Source of the DNA: Minisyncoccota bacterium
GTDB lineage: Bacteria > Patescibacteriota > Minisyncoccia > UBA6257 > GWB1-50-10
Reading direction: 5' to 3'
Assembly (NCBI GenBank): GCA_020059915.1
Contig: JAGVBB010000005.1
Location: forward strand, 1 to 45,595
Length of the DNA stretch: 45,595 nt
Part shown: one piece after another, positions 23,431-31,882 of the stretch
Layout of the letters: each line of letters opens with the position of its first letter
Position numbering within the stretch: the first letter of the stretch is position 1
The notes under the pieces: generated by a model
What the model was told of the DNA's origin: nothing
Databases searched by the model: none
The model's input: only the letters and a program-made list of their open reading frames with translations
Position numbers and translations under genes: made by a program

Positions 23431-23437
23431 AACGACA

Positions 23438-23473
23438 ATGGATCCCGTTAGAAAACGGACCTTCTATGTCTAG
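23438..23473 (+). CDS. Leader ORF before pilT (11 codons)
   Basis: ATG at the predicted transcription start, coding MDPVRKRTFYV and ending TAG. The first eight residues are the same in the eno leader ORF. The distance from this ATG to the pilT ATG is 111 bases, in frame. Since leaderless starts are common here, translation is plausible and would disrupt the long-range stem. The identical codons may equally reflect base-pairing constraints. Confidence 0.4.
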   Translation: MDPVRKRTFYV

Positions 23474-23553
23474 TTATTAATAGTATGTATAAACAAAGAA
23501 AAATATCATTATCGTCGAACAAACCAAATTGTCAGGTTTTCTAACGGGATGGA
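23438..23553 (+). promoter_or_regulatory. Conserved 116-nt structured 5' leader, pilT copy
   Basis: Matches 42747-42862 with the same length. The first 23 bases and the last 53 are identical; the middle 40 are variable. The 5' arm ATCCCGTTAGAAAAC (23442-23456) is perfectly complementary to GTTTTCTAACGGGAT (23536-23550), which contains the first two bases of the pilT start codon. An alternative local hairpin CCGTT-AGAA-AACGG uses the same 5' arm. No Shine-Dalgarno precedes pilT. This is probably a cis-acting RNA regulator; I do not recognise a known riboswitch consensus. Confidence 0.75.
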
Positions 23554-24619
23554 TTATAGAGAAAAACTAAACGAGTTGTTACTTACGACCGTTCGACAAA
23601 ATGCGTCTGACCTTCATATTGGAGTTGGACGTCGCCCATCAATTCGAGTTGATAGTGTTTTGATTCCTCTTGCAAAAGAAGCGATTCTTACTAAAGAAGA
23701 TGCAGAAGGTTTTGTGTTAGCTCTTCTTTCTCCCGAGCAAAAAGATAGATTTTTGAAACTAAAACAGTTGGATTTTTCATATAATTTTGAAGATAAGGCG
23801 CGATTTCGTGTGAATACATATATTCAACGTGGGTTTATGGCTGCGGCACTCCGTGTTATTCCATCACAGATAAAAACATTGGAGGAACTCAATATGCCTC
23901 CAATTTTACATGATTTTGCAAAACTTACTCAGGGGTTTGTTTTGGTTGTGGGTCCTGCAGGACATGGAAAGTCAACAACGCTTGCGGCAATTCTTGATGA
24001 AATAAATCACAGTCGCACTGACCACATTATCACCATTGAAGATCCAATTGAATATCTCTTTGCACAAGATAGATGTATTATCTCACAGCGTGAGGTTGGA
24101 CAAGATACGACGTCATTTCATGACGCGCTTCGTGCGGTCTTGCGACAGGATCCAGATGTTTTAATGGTTGGAGAAATGCGTGATCCAGAGACAATTGCGA
24201 CAGCAATGACTGCTTCAGAAACAGGGCACTTGGTATTTTCAACGCTTCACACAAATTCTGCGTCACAAACAATAGACCGTATTATTGATTCATTTCCACC
24301 AGAACAGCAGGGTCAGATTGTTTCCCAGCTTGCCTCGACGTTGGTAGCCATTGTTTCCCAGCGTCTTATTCCTCGTCTCGGTGGTGGAAGAATTCCTGCA
24401 ACAGAAGTAATGCTAACTAATTCTGCAGTAAAAAACCTTATTCGTGAGAAAAAAATATATCAAATTGATCTTGTTATTGAGACGAGTGTACAAGAAGGAA
24501 TGATGTCATTAAATCGATCGCTAGTAAATCTTGTAAAAAGAAAAGAAATTTCTTTAGAAGACGCAGAGGCTCACTCGTTAAATCCAGCAGAGTTACGATT
24601 GTTGTTGGAGCGGAGTTAG
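23549..24619 (+). CDS. pilT: Type IV pilus retraction ATPase PilT
   Basis: A 356-residue PilT/PilU-type hexameric ATPase that disassembles pili, giving twitching, DNA uptake or surface pulling. Walker A is GPAGHGKSTT (about 135-144), the Asp box is TIEDPIEYLF, Walker B is RQDPDVLMVGEMRD and the His box is TGHLVFSTLHTN. The C-terminal AVKNLIREKKIYQI matches the AIRNLIRE motif of retraction ATPases, separating it from PilB. The start codon lies at the end of the 3' arm of a conserved structured leader and would be sequestered in the paired form. Confidence 0.95.
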   Translation: MDYREKLNELLLTTVRQNASDLHIGVGRRPSIRVDSVLIPLAKEAILTKEDAEGFVLALLSPEQKDRFLKLKQLDFSYNFEDKARFRVNTYIQRGFMAAALRVIPSQIKTLEELNMPPILHDFAKLTQGFVLVVGPAGHGKSTTLAAILDEINHSRTDHIITIEDPIEYLFAQDRCIISQREVGQDTTSFHDALRAVLRQDPDVLMVGEMRDPETIATAMTASETGHLVFSTLHTNSASQTIDRIIDSFPPEQQGQIVSQLASTLVAIVSQRLIPRLGGGRIPATEVMLTNSAVKNLIREKKIYQIDLVIETSVQEGMMSLNRSLVNLVKRKEISLEDAEAHSLNPAELRLLLERS

Positions 24620-24631
24620 TGTATTTGGTGG

Positions 24632-24637
24632 TATAAT
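24632..24637 (+). promoter_or_regulatory. -10 box before pilC
   Basis: TATAAT, ten bases before ATG 24648 and four before an in-frame TTG at 24642. Confidence 0.5.
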
Positions 24638-24647
24638 ATTATTGATA

Positions 24648-25859
24648 ATGAAGTTCAATTATAAAGCTCGAACAAAAGAAGGGGATTTACAGGTTGGAAA
24701 CGTTGAAGCAAGTTCACGTGAAGCAGCGGTGAACGTACTTTTGAGTCACGGTTTGTTTGTGCTTTCAGTTGAATATGTGAAGGAGAATTCAATAATTTCT
24801 CGTATCTCTCAATTTTTCGAAAGAGTGAAAACGGCAGATTTGATGGTATTTACCAGGCAATTTGCTACGCTTTTAGCCTCTCAGGTTCCATTGAGTGACA
24901 GTTTGGCAAATCTTTATAAACAAACAACAAATCCAATTTTAAGGCAGGTTATCTATGACGTTGGAAATGATGTTTCTGCTGGATTTTCTTTATCTCAAGC
25001 ATTAGAACGCCATCAGGGAGTGTTTTCTGAATTTTATGTGAATATGGTGCGCGCTGCAGAGGTCACTGGTAGGTTGTCCGAGGTGCTTGATTTTTTGGCT
25101 GATTATCTTGAAAAACAATCAGCACTCATTGGTAAGGTGAAAAATGCATTGTATTATCCTGCATTTGTTATAGTTCTTTTCTTTGGCGTTGTTGTTGTCA
25201 TGGTGACCATGGTGCTCCCACAAATTGCTCCAATTTTTGAAGAGACAAAAACAGACCTCCCAATATTTACCAAGGTGATGCTTACGAGTGGTCAATTACT
25301 TGCCGATTGGTGGTGGGCATTTCTGATAATTTTAGCAGTATTTATTTTTATGGTTGTCGATTATTTTTCAACAAAAGAAGGAAAAGCAGTATTGGATGAA
25401 TTGACGCTTAGATCCCCAATATTTGGAAAATTATTTAGAAAATTATATATTGCACGTTTTTCTGAATCGGCGCGAGTGCTTATTAAGGGGGGATTAACCA
25501 TTCCTCAGGCAATTGAAATTTCATCGCGAACGATTGGGAATGCAGTATATAAAGAACTTCTCCACAAAGCAGCCGATGAGGTGAGAAAAGGAAAACTTTT
25601 ATCCCAGGCACTTGGAGAAATGGAGGAGTTTCCACCACTTGTTTCCCAACTTGTTGCTGTTGGTGAATCCACAGGGCGACTTGAGTTTCTTTTAGAAAAA
25701 GTTAATTTGTTCTATACCAGGCAAGTTGAGGACACTGTTGATAATTTGGTTAATTTAATTCAACCAATCTTAATGGTTGCGATCGGAATTATGGTTGCAT
25801 TATTGTTCGCCGCAATTCTTATTCCTCTGTATAGTGTTTCTCAATCACTAGGGGGATAG
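24648..25859 (+). CDS. pilC: Type IV pilus inner-membrane platform protein PilC
   Basis: A 403-residue GspF/PilC platform protein. Two cytoplasmic GspF domains (about 60-185 and 265-388) flank membrane helices at about 165-195, 215-240 and 372-400. The F-T-R-Q-F-A-T-L motif (VFTRQFATLLASQVPL) and the later GESTGRLEFLL are family hallmarks. PilC couples PilB/PilT rotation to pilin insertion. I chose ATG 24648 (MKFNYKARTKEGD), which gives the usual N-terminus; a TTG two codons earlier is possible. Confidence 0.95.
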   Translation: MKFNYKARTKEGDLQVGNVEASSREAAVNVLLSHGLFVLSVEYVKENSIISRISQFFERVKTADLMVFTRQFATLLASQVPLSDSLANLYKQTTNPILRQVIYDVGNDVSAGFSLSQALERHQGVFSEFYVNMVRAAEVTGRLSEVLDFLADYLEKQSALIGKVKNALYYPAFVIVLFFGVVVVMVTMVLPQIAPIFEETKTDLPIFTKVMLTSGQLLADWWWAFLIILAVFIFMVVDYFSTKEGKAVLDELTLRSPIFGKLFRKLYIARFSESARVLIKGGLTIPQAIEISSRTIGNAVYKELLHKAADEVRKGKLLSQALGEMEEFPPLVSQLVAVGESTGRLEFLLEKVNLFYTRQVEDTVDNLVNLIQPILMVAIGIMVALLFAAILIPLYSVSQSLGG

Positions 25860-25905
25860 ATAATATGATATAATAGAAAAAAGGGCGAATATAATTACTT
25901 ATTTA

Positions 25906-26283
25906 ATGAAACAAAATAAAGGTTTTACACTTATAGAAATGTTGGTAGTAGTCGGAATGATTGGTGTTCTTGCGGCAGCGGTTCTCACTGCGCTTGGTCC
26001 ATCTCGTCAAAAAGCACGTGATTCACGTGTCATTTCTGGCCTAAATCAGGCAGCGGCTATAGCAGAATCAAAATTTGATGGGAGTTCATATCCTGCAACG
26101 ATAGATGCTACTATTGAGGCAGATATCAAGAAATTTAATAACAATCAAAACGTTACATACACCGCACCAGCAAATACGGGAACGTTTGCAATTTCCTCGC
26201 CACTTCCTAGTGGTGGAGCATTTTGTGTTGATAGCGCTGGAAAGCGTGCTTCGAGCACCGCATCAAATGGTATTTGTCCCTAA
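25906..26283 (+). CDS. Type IV pilin 1, probably a major pilin
   Basis: A 125-residue prepilin with a six-residue leader and the peptidase site KG|FTLIEMLVVV, Glu at +5, and a 20-residue hydrophobic N-terminal helix. The globular part is short, with two Cys near the end (AFCVDS and GICP) that could form the D-region disulfide. Two TATAAT boxes (25869-25874 and 25890-25895) lie upstream, the nearer ten bases from the ATG, which suggests strong expression. It is followed ten bases later by a second pilin gene. Confidence 0.88.
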   Translation: MKQNKGFTLIEMLVVVGMIGVLAAAVLTALGPSRQKARDSRVISGLNQAAAIAESKFDGSSYPATIDATIEADIKKFNNNQNVTYTAPANTGTFAISSPLPSGGAFCVDSAGKRASSTASNGICP

Positions 26284-26292
26284 ACACATTTT

Positions 26293-26748
26293 ATGAAATT
26301 ACGAGGTGGGTTTACACTTATAGAAATGTTGGTGGTGGTAGCCGTGATCGGCTTGCTTTCTTCTGTGTTGCTCACCTCTCTTGGTCCTGCGCGAGATAAA
26401 GCGCGGGATTCGCGTATTTTGCAGGAAGTAAATCAGGTTCGATCGCTTGCGGAGACATTATATAACGGAAATTATAGTGCCTTACCAAATGTTGAGGGAA
26501 TAACTGCCATAGAGAGCATTTCATCAGAAGAATTAAAGAAACTCGCAAAAGATATTCAGTCATTTGGTGGTGAATTGGTAATTCGCAGACCCTTAACACA
26601 ACCAACATCATATGTCGCATATTCTCGCATGAATGTAAAAATTGGGGTTGAGCCAAACCTAGTAACTAATTACTATTGTGTTGACTCACGAGGAAATGCT
26701 GGATACACAACAACAGAGCCAGTAAATACATTTCGTTGTAATTTTTAA
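26293..26748 (+). CDS. Type IV pilin 2
   Basis: A 151-residue prepilin with leader MKLRGG and the cleavage site G|FTLIEMLVVVAVIG. The N-terminal 45 residues closely resemble pilin 1 (both continue LTSLGPARDKARDSR-like), indicating duplication, while the globular domains diverge. Two Cys (YYCVDSRG and the last residues RCNF) sit as in pilin 1. It starts ten bases after the pilin 1 stop and is translated with prepilin peptidase three bases on. Confidence 0.88.
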   Translation: MKLRGGFTLIEMLVVVAVIGLLSSVLLTSLGPARDKARDSRILQEVNQVRSLAETLYNGNYSALPNVEGITAIESISSEELKKLAKDIQSFGGELVIRRPLTQPTSYVAYSRMNVKIGVEPNLVTNYYCVDSRGNAGYTTTEPVNTFRCNF

Positions 26749-26751
26749 ATC

Positions 26752-27657
26752 ATGGTGGTAGTTTCCATTTTTTTACTTTTCATTTTTGGCCTCCTCTTGG
26801 GGAGTTTTTTTAATGTGATAACAATCCGTTACAAGCCAGATGATTCGGTATTCATGGATTTAAAAACGATAGGTGGACGTTCGCATTGTATATCCTGTTC
26901 ACATCAGCTTCGTTGGTTTGAATTACTCCCTCTTGTTAGTTTCTTTTTTCTTCGAGGACGGTGTAGGAACTGCAAACAAAAACTTTCGCTACAATATCCC
27001 TTAGTTGAATTTTTAACCGGTTCTATATTTGCCGGCATTCCATTATTTATTAACTATTTTTTTCATTTTTCAAATACTGTATTTTTTTCTTTTACTGCAC
27101 CATGGTGGCAGTATGTTATTTCTATAATTTGGGTTTTAATATTTTGTATTTTTCTTCTTATGGTTATTGTGGATCTGAAACATTTTATTATTCCAAACGG
27201 ATTGAATCTTTCGTTGGGTATATTAGGACTGTGCTATGTGGCGATATTATATACTGTGCAAGACACTCTCCCTCTTTTTTATGATTCATTTATCCGACAT
27301 TATGCAATGATGTTTTCTTTCGTTCAGAATATTGCCATATCACATGCAGTGGGATTTTTTGTTGGTGGAATATTTTTTGTATTACTCGTCTTAATTACCT
27401 TCGGTAGAGGAATTGGCATTGGAGATGTAAAACTTGCATTTGCACTTGGGATTCTTTTGGGGTGGCCAGACATACTTCTTGCCACAATGCTTTCGTTTAT
27501 TATTGGTGGAATAATTAGTGGAGGATTTGTCTTATTCGGAAAAAAACATCTCAAAGAAAGAGTTCCATTTGCTCCATTTTTCATAGCAGGTGTCTGTCTT
27601 GTTGTGTTTTTCGGACATACTATTATGAGAGGATATTTTTCAATATTTGGTTTGTAA
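26752..27657 (+). CDS. pilD: Prepilin peptidase / N-methyltransferase PilD
   Basis: A 301-residue polytopic membrane enzyme that cleaves prepilin leaders and methylates the new N-terminus. The N-terminal cytoplasmic loop has the zinc-type pairs CISC and CRNC (about 43-75). The catalytic aspartates sit in VDLKHFIIPN (about 141) and GIGDVKLAFALG (about 223-226). About eight membrane helices are visible, fitting full bifunctional PilD. Its placement next to the pilins supports the role. Confidence 0.94.
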   Translation: MVVVSIFLLFIFGLLLGSFFNVITIRYKPDDSVFMDLKTIGGRSHCISCSHQLRWFELLPLVSFFFLRGRCRNCKQKLSLQYPLVEFLTGSIFAGIPLFINYFFHFSNTVFFSFTAPWWQYVISIIWVLIFCIFLLMVIVDLKHFIIPNGLNLSLGILGLCYVAILYTVQDTLPLFYDSFIRHYAMMFSFVQNIAISHAVGFFVGGIFFVLLVLITFGRGIGIGDVKLAFALGILLGWPDILLATMLSFIIGGIISGGFVLFGKKHLKERVPFAPFFIAGVCLVVFFGHTIMRGYFSIFGL

Positions 27658-27685
27658 GTCCGTGTTTTTCCCCGTCTTTTTAGGG

Positions 27686-27691
27686 TATAAT
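27686..27691 (+). promoter_or_regulatory. -10 box of the minor pilin/ligA operon
   Basis: TATAAT followed by seven bases and ATG 27699. The genes downstream to ligA are close-packed with no terminator seen between them. Confidence 0.7.
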
Positions 27692-27698
27692 AACGATA

Positions 27699-28244
27699 AT
27701 GAACGTTCGAAAGCCAAAACAAAAAAAACGTACTGGTGGTTTTTCGATCATTGAAATGCTTGTGGTAGTTGCGATTATGGGCATTTTATCAGGTATGCTT
27801 CTTGGGTTTAATAGATCTTCAGAAAGAACAATCGCACTTTCAACCGAACAGGAGAGGGTTATTGGTATCTTGGGGCGTGCTCGATCATTGGCGCTCCAGC
27901 GATATACTGCAGGATCTGATGTATTCACGTGTGGCATACGAGTAAAACTTTCTGGTAATACTATTTCTATTTTTGCCGTCACAAGAAGAGAGGATTCAAA
28001 GGTTACAGATTGTAATGTTGGTGGGCAGACGGTAGAGAGCAATATTGAGAGCAGAATTCTCGAGAAAGGAGTTACTATAAAAACGGGACCATCGGAAATA
28101 TATTTTTCTTCGCCATACCTTGAAACAACGTTTGTTCCAATGTCGGCAGTTCCTGTTATTATTGAACTCCAAGCTCCGGGGGTTACGCGAATTGCTAAAA
28201 TAGAGGTAACACCAGGGGGATCTGTGGTTCCTAAAATAAATTAA
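27699..28244 (+). CDS. Minor pilin-like protein (FimT/GspH type)
   Basis: A 181-residue protein with a basic 15-residue leader (MNVRKPKQKKRTGG), the cleavage site G|FSIIEMLVVVAIMG and a hydrophobic helix, then a beta-rich globular part. The segment ALSTEQERVIGILGRARSLAL fits the FimT/GspH minor pilins that prime the pilus tip. It is the first gene of a run of four minor-pilin-like genes from the TATAAT at 27686. Confidence 0.82.
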   Translation: MNVRKPKQKKRTGGFSIIEMLVVVAIMGILSGMLLGFNRSSERTIALSTEQERVIGILGRARSLALQRYTAGSDVFTCGIRVKLSGNTISIFAVTRREDSKVTDCNVGGQTVESNIESRILEKGVTIKTGPSEIYFSSPYLETTFVPMSAVPVIIELQAPGVTRIAKIEVTPGGSVVPKIN

Positions 28245-28246
28245 TT

Positions 28247-28768
28247 ATGCATTTTTTTTCTAAAAAAACAGGGAGTGTGCTTATCGAGGCGATGGTCGGC
28301 TTGTCGCTTGTTATTTTTAGTTTTGGAGGAATTATTGCTCTTGTTTCTCGTGGGTTTCAACTCAATACCGATGCATTAAACAAATTTGTTGCGGTAAACC
28401 TGGCAACTGAAGGAATAGAAATAATAAAAAATTCGCTTGATACTAATTTGTATCAAGCAAACAGTGGTTGGAACACAATACGGAGTGGCATGTATGAATT
28501 GGACTATACTTGTGATGAAATTGATGCTCCTCCGTGTTCTTATTATGCTGCTGGGGGGCGGAGCAGTACCCCTCTAAAACGGGACTCAGATGGAACGTAT
28601 GCGTATGATAGTGGAGTTGAAACTACATTTAAAAGAAGTGTGGTTATTGATGCTTCTGATGGTGATTCAGTAAAAGTATATTCAATTGTGCGATGGGATA
28701 ATAGGGGAACAGAAGAAGAGGTCCAAATTTCTGATGTGTTCTTTAGGTGGCGAAAAGATCCAAATTAA
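28247..28768 (+). CDS. Minor pilin-like protein (PilV/GspI type)
   Basis: A 173-residue protein with the leader MHFFSKKTG and an atypical cleavage region G|SVLIEAMVGLSLV, keeping the Glu at +5. The pattern of LATEGIEIIKNSLD after the helix is typical of PilV/GspI-like minor pilins. Two Cys pairs (YTCDEI and PPCSYY) are close together. It starts two bases after the previous stop and lies four bases before the next gene. Confidence 0.75.
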   Translation: MHFFSKKTGSVLIEAMVGLSLVIFSFGGIIALVSRGFQLNTDALNKFVAVNLATEGIEIIKNSLDTNLYQANSGWNTIRSGMYELDYTCDEIDAPPCSYYAAGGRSSTPLKRDSDGTYAYDSGVETTFKRSVVIDASDGDSVKVYSIVRWDNRGTEEEVQISDVFFRWRKDPN

Positions 28769-28772
28769 TACC

Positions 28773-29333
28773 ATGAAAAAAGATATATCAAAAAAAACAG
28801 GATTTACCGTTATTGAGCTTCTTGTTGCGTCGGCTATTTTTTCTATATTTTTAGCTGTTGCTGTTGGGTCATTCACTCGCATACTTCAGGTGCAACGGGT
28901 TCTTGCACGGAGAATTATTATGACGAGCGCATTGGGGGCAACAATCGAATCCATGTCTCGGGAAATACGGGTTGGTATAGAGTTTCCCACGGATAAAATA
29001 AATGAGGAGAGTTCTTCGTTGAGTTTTGAAAGTTTTTCTACTCATGATGTTGATCCAATTGATGTGACATTTTCAATTAATGGTGGAGTTATTACGAGAA
29101 CTGCTGACGGAGGAAGTTCTATTCAAATAACTCCAAGTGATTTAGTTATTAAAAGTGGAAAATTTATTATAAATCAAAAAGACTGTGGACCGTGGAGAAT
29201 AACATTGGTACTTTCTGCCCATCCAAAAGATATTGATAAGCCAGAAGATACTATTAATGTACAAACAACTATAACGTCGCGAGTACTCCCTATTGATGTA
29301 AAGGGAGATCCACATCAATGCAAATCAATCTAA
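28773..29333 (+). CDS. Minor pilin-like protein (PilW/GspJ type)
   Basis: A 186-residue protein from ATG 28773 (MKKDISKKTGFTVIELLV), with cleavage after the Gly and Glu at +5. The frame is open further upstream inside the previous gene, but the pilin leader fixes the start. The body fits PilW/GspJ-like proteins (MTSALGATIESMSREIRVGI). Its end overlaps the next gene by 16 bases, suggesting translational coupling. Confidence 0.8.
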   Translation: MKKDISKKTGFTVIELLVASAIFSIFLAVAVGSFTRILQVQRVLARRIIMTSALGATIESMSREIRVGIEFPTDKINEESSSLSFESFSTHDVDPIDVTFSINGGVITRTADGGSSIQITPSDLVIKSGKFIINQKDCGPWRITLVLSAHPKDIDKPEDTINVQTTITSRVLPIDVKGDPHQCKSI

Positions 29334-29815
29334 TACACGAAAAGAAGGGGCAGACGATGATTTTGAGTACCGTGCTTATTGGTGGAGCACTTCTTGCTGC
29401 AACTGCAATTGCTGGATTTACATTATTTTTTCAGATTCGACAGGCGGGAGATGCGGTTCAGTCGGCGGCAGCATTTTATGCTGCAGATGCTGGAATTGAA
29501 CATGCTATGTATTGTTATTACCGAAGAGATCATACGAACGAGGATATAGATGTAGTATGTGATACCTTCGCAACGACTGAGATGCTTGAAACTGATGATA
29601 TAAGTTGTGATGTTGGTACTTGTAAACCACTTGCCTCTGCTTCAATGAAACTTTCCTGCTTTATTAACCCGTCTGATAAAACTGCAGAAGCTCCCTGCAA
29701 GCCACCATTAATAGGAGAAGACCCAGTGAAAGGTATTTATATTCTTTCAAAGGGGTCAACAGTTCGCGCAGAACGCGTGCTTGATTACACTATTGTTACG
29801 AATTCTGGTCAATAA
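29318..29815 (+). CDS. Minor pilin-like protein (PilX/GspK-like)
   Basis: A 165-residue protein with an N-terminal hydrophobic helix (about 14-38) lacking a clear G|F cleavage site; EKKGQTMILS offers G|QTMIL. The following AAAFYAADAGIEHAMYCYYRR is the PilX-type motif. Four or more Cys occur in the globular part. Completing the minor-pilin set, it would cap or prime the fibre. ligA starts three bases after its stop. Confidence 0.72.
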   Translation: MQINLIHEKKGQTMILSTVLIGGALLAATAIAGFTLFFQIRQAGDAVQSAAAFYAADAGIEHAMYCYYRRDHTNEDIDVVCDTFATTEMLETDDISCDVGTCKPLASASMKLSCFINPSDKTAEAPCKPPLIGEDPVKGIYILSKGSTVRAERVLDYTIVTNSGQ

Positions 29816-29818
29816 CGT

Positions 29819-31846
29819 ATGGAATATAAAGAGATTGAAGAAAGGATTCAAAAGTTAAGAAAACTTGTTGAGTATCATCGGATGATGTATTACACGTTTG
29901 ATGATCCTGAAATATCGGATTCGGCGTTTGATACACTTCAAAAAGAACTTGAAATATTAGAAAAAAAATATCCAGAATTTATGAATGGTATATCTCCAAC
30001 GCAGAAGGTTGGTGATATGCCATTAAAAAAATTTAAAAAAGTTAATCATACCATTCCCATGCTCTCACTTCAGGATGCGTTTGGGCGTGAGGAAATATTA
30101 GATTGGATCGGTAGATTGGAGGGTTTTCTTAATTATACAGCTGGTACATTACTAACAAGTGACTATTATTGTGAACTGAAAATTGATGGTTTGGCGATTG
30201 AACTTATATATCACGAAGGAGTATTGATCTCGGCATCGACCCGTGGTGATGGGCTCATTGGCGAAGACGTAACAGAAAATATAAAGACAATACAATCAAT
30301 TCCTCAAAAGCTTTTACAAATGGGAAAATTCCTTGTTCCTAAAAACCTTGTTGTTCGAGGAGAAATATTTTTAACTAAAGACGAGCTAGATCGAGTTAAT
30401 AAGGAACAAACAGAAAAGGGACTAAAACCATATGCAAATACGAGAAATCTTGCTGCTGGATCATTGCGCCAACTTGATCCGAATATTTCCCGTATGCGAA
30501 ATCTTCGGTCATTTCAATATGATATTGTTGGAGACGCAGAAAAAAATTTTGGAACACATGAAGAGAAACATAAAGCACTTGCATCATGGGGATTTACGGT
30601 TAATACACATAATACTATCGCGCGTGGGATAGAAGACGCTTTTCGTTTTTGGAGAACATGGGAACACGCACGAGAAAAATTGCCATACGAAATTGATGGA
30701 CTGGTTATTGTTATAAATGATAATAATATATTTAATACTCTCGGAACTATTGGAAAAACCCCCCGTGGATCAATAGCATATAAATTTACACCAAAAGAAG
30801 CAACGACACGTATTATTGATATAAGAATCCAGGTTGGTAGAACTGGTGTTCTCACTCCCGTTGCTGATCTTATTCCTGTTTCTGTTGGTGGAACAACAAT
30901 CGCACACGCAACACTTCATAATGCTGACGAAATAAAACGATTGGGAATCAAAATTGGTGACACGATTGTTGTCAGTCGAGCGGGCGATGTTATTCCCAAG
31001 ATAACAGCGGTACTGAAAGAATTGAGGACTGGGAAGGAAAGAAGTTTTACCATGCCCAAAAATTGTCCAATAGATGGATCGCCGGTGATAGTTGAGGGCG
31101 CACTACATCGTTGTTCTCACAAGCTGTGTGGCGCACGCCATAAGGAAATGATCTATCATTTTGTTTCTCGCAAAGCATTTGATATAAGGGGATTGGGTGC
31201 AAAAATAATTGATAGGTTTTTGGACGAGGGTCTTATTGTGGATGTTGCGGATATATTTAACCTTTCATTTGATGAAATAAAAATACTAGATCGATTTGGA
31301 GAAAAATCAGCAAAGAATATTATTAATGAGATCAATAACAAAAAGGGTATTTCACAAGAAAAATTTTTGTATGCATTAGGGATGCTCCATGTTGGGGAAG
31401 AAACGGCAAGAGTTATTGGAGAGCATTATCCTGTATCTAATATAGCGGAACTTATTTCTCAATATCCAAAAATAGAAAAAGAGGAGTGGGAACACCTTCC
31501 AGATATTGGCCCAAAAGTTTCCGAAAGCATATATGCATGGTTTTCTGAAAAGAAAAATATGGATCTTTTGAGAAAAATGGAATCGTTTGGTGTAGTTCTT
31601 CATAAAACAAAAAAGAAACAGGGAAAATTCCTCGGTAAGAGTTTTGTTATTACAGGAGTTCTTGAACATATGTCGCGAGAAGAAGTAAAAGCAAAAATTA
31701 AAACAAACGGAGGGAATATATCAGAAACAGTATCGAAAAGTGTTTCCTATATTATTGTTGGTAAAAGACCTGGCTCCAAACTTGATCGGGCAAAAAAACT
31801 GAATATCAAGATCATTTCTGAAAACGATTTTATTCATATGTTATAA
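29819..31846 (+). CDS. ligA: NAD-dependent DNA ligase LigA
   Basis: A 675-residue LigA that seals nicks in replication and repair using NAD. Domain order: Ia (about 1-65, YYTFDDPEISD), adenylation domain with the nucleophile Lys121 in CELKIDGL, OB fold (about 320-395), zinc finger (about 405-430), HhH domain (about 435-580) and BRCT (about 600-675, GKSFVITGVLEHMSREE). The zinc finger shows only three cysteines: CPIDGS replaces the usual CPxCGS, with CSHKLC intact. It is co-directional with the minor pilins, three bases after the last of them, so it is probably co-transcribed. Confidence 0.95.
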   Translation: MEYKEIEERIQKLRKLVEYHRMMYYTFDDPEISDSAFDTLQKELEILEKKYPEFMNGISPTQKVGDMPLKKFKKVNHTIPMLSLQDAFGREEILDWIGRLEGFLNYTAGTLLTSDYYCELKIDGLAIELIYHEGVLISASTRGDGLIGEDVTENIKTIQSIPQKLLQMGKFLVPKNLVVRGEIFLTKDELDRVNKEQTEKGLKPYANTRNLAAGSLRQLDPNISRMRNLRSFQYDIVGDAEKNFGTHEEKHKALASWGFTVNTHNTIARGIEDAFRFWRTWEHAREKLPYEIDGLVIVINDNNIFNTLGTIGKTPRGSIAYKFTPKEATTRIIDIRIQVGRTGVLTPVADLIPVSVGGTTIAHATLHNADEIKRLGIKIGDTIVVSRAGDVIPKITAVLKELRTGKERSFTMPKNCPIDGSPVIVEGALHRCSHKLCGARHKEMIYHFVSRKAFDIRGLGAKIIDRFLDEGLIVDVADIFNLSFDEIKILDRFGEKSAKNIINEINNKKGISQEKFLYALGMLHVGEETARVIGEHYPVSNIAELISQYPKIEKEEWEHLPDIGPKVSESIYAWFSEKKNMDLLRKMESFGVVLHKTKKKQGKFLGKSFVITGVLEHMSREEVKAKIKTNGGNISETVSKSVSYIIVGKRPGSKLDRAKKLNIKIISENDFIHML

Positions 31847-31880
31847 AAAATCCCGCCAGTCCATAGACTGGCGGGATTGT
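31847..31880. terminator. Convergent terminator after ligA, CCGCCAGTCCATAG family, copy 4
   Basis: Stem AATCCCGCCAGTC/GACTGGCGGGATT with loop CATA, between ligA (plus) and the transglycosylase gene (minus). The A and T flanks suit both strands. Confidence 0.8.
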
Positions 31881-31882
31881 GT

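Noticed and set aside
23438-23553. Miniature transposable element or insertion sequence
   Set aside because: It has inverted ends and a second copy, but the similarity begins at the predicted +1 and ends at the start codon, with no target-site duplication and no shared flanks.
8641-31880. CRISPR-like array from repeated palindromes
   Set aside because: The repeated palindromes are kilobases apart after stop codons and followed by T-runs, so they are terminators. No spacers or cas genes were seen.
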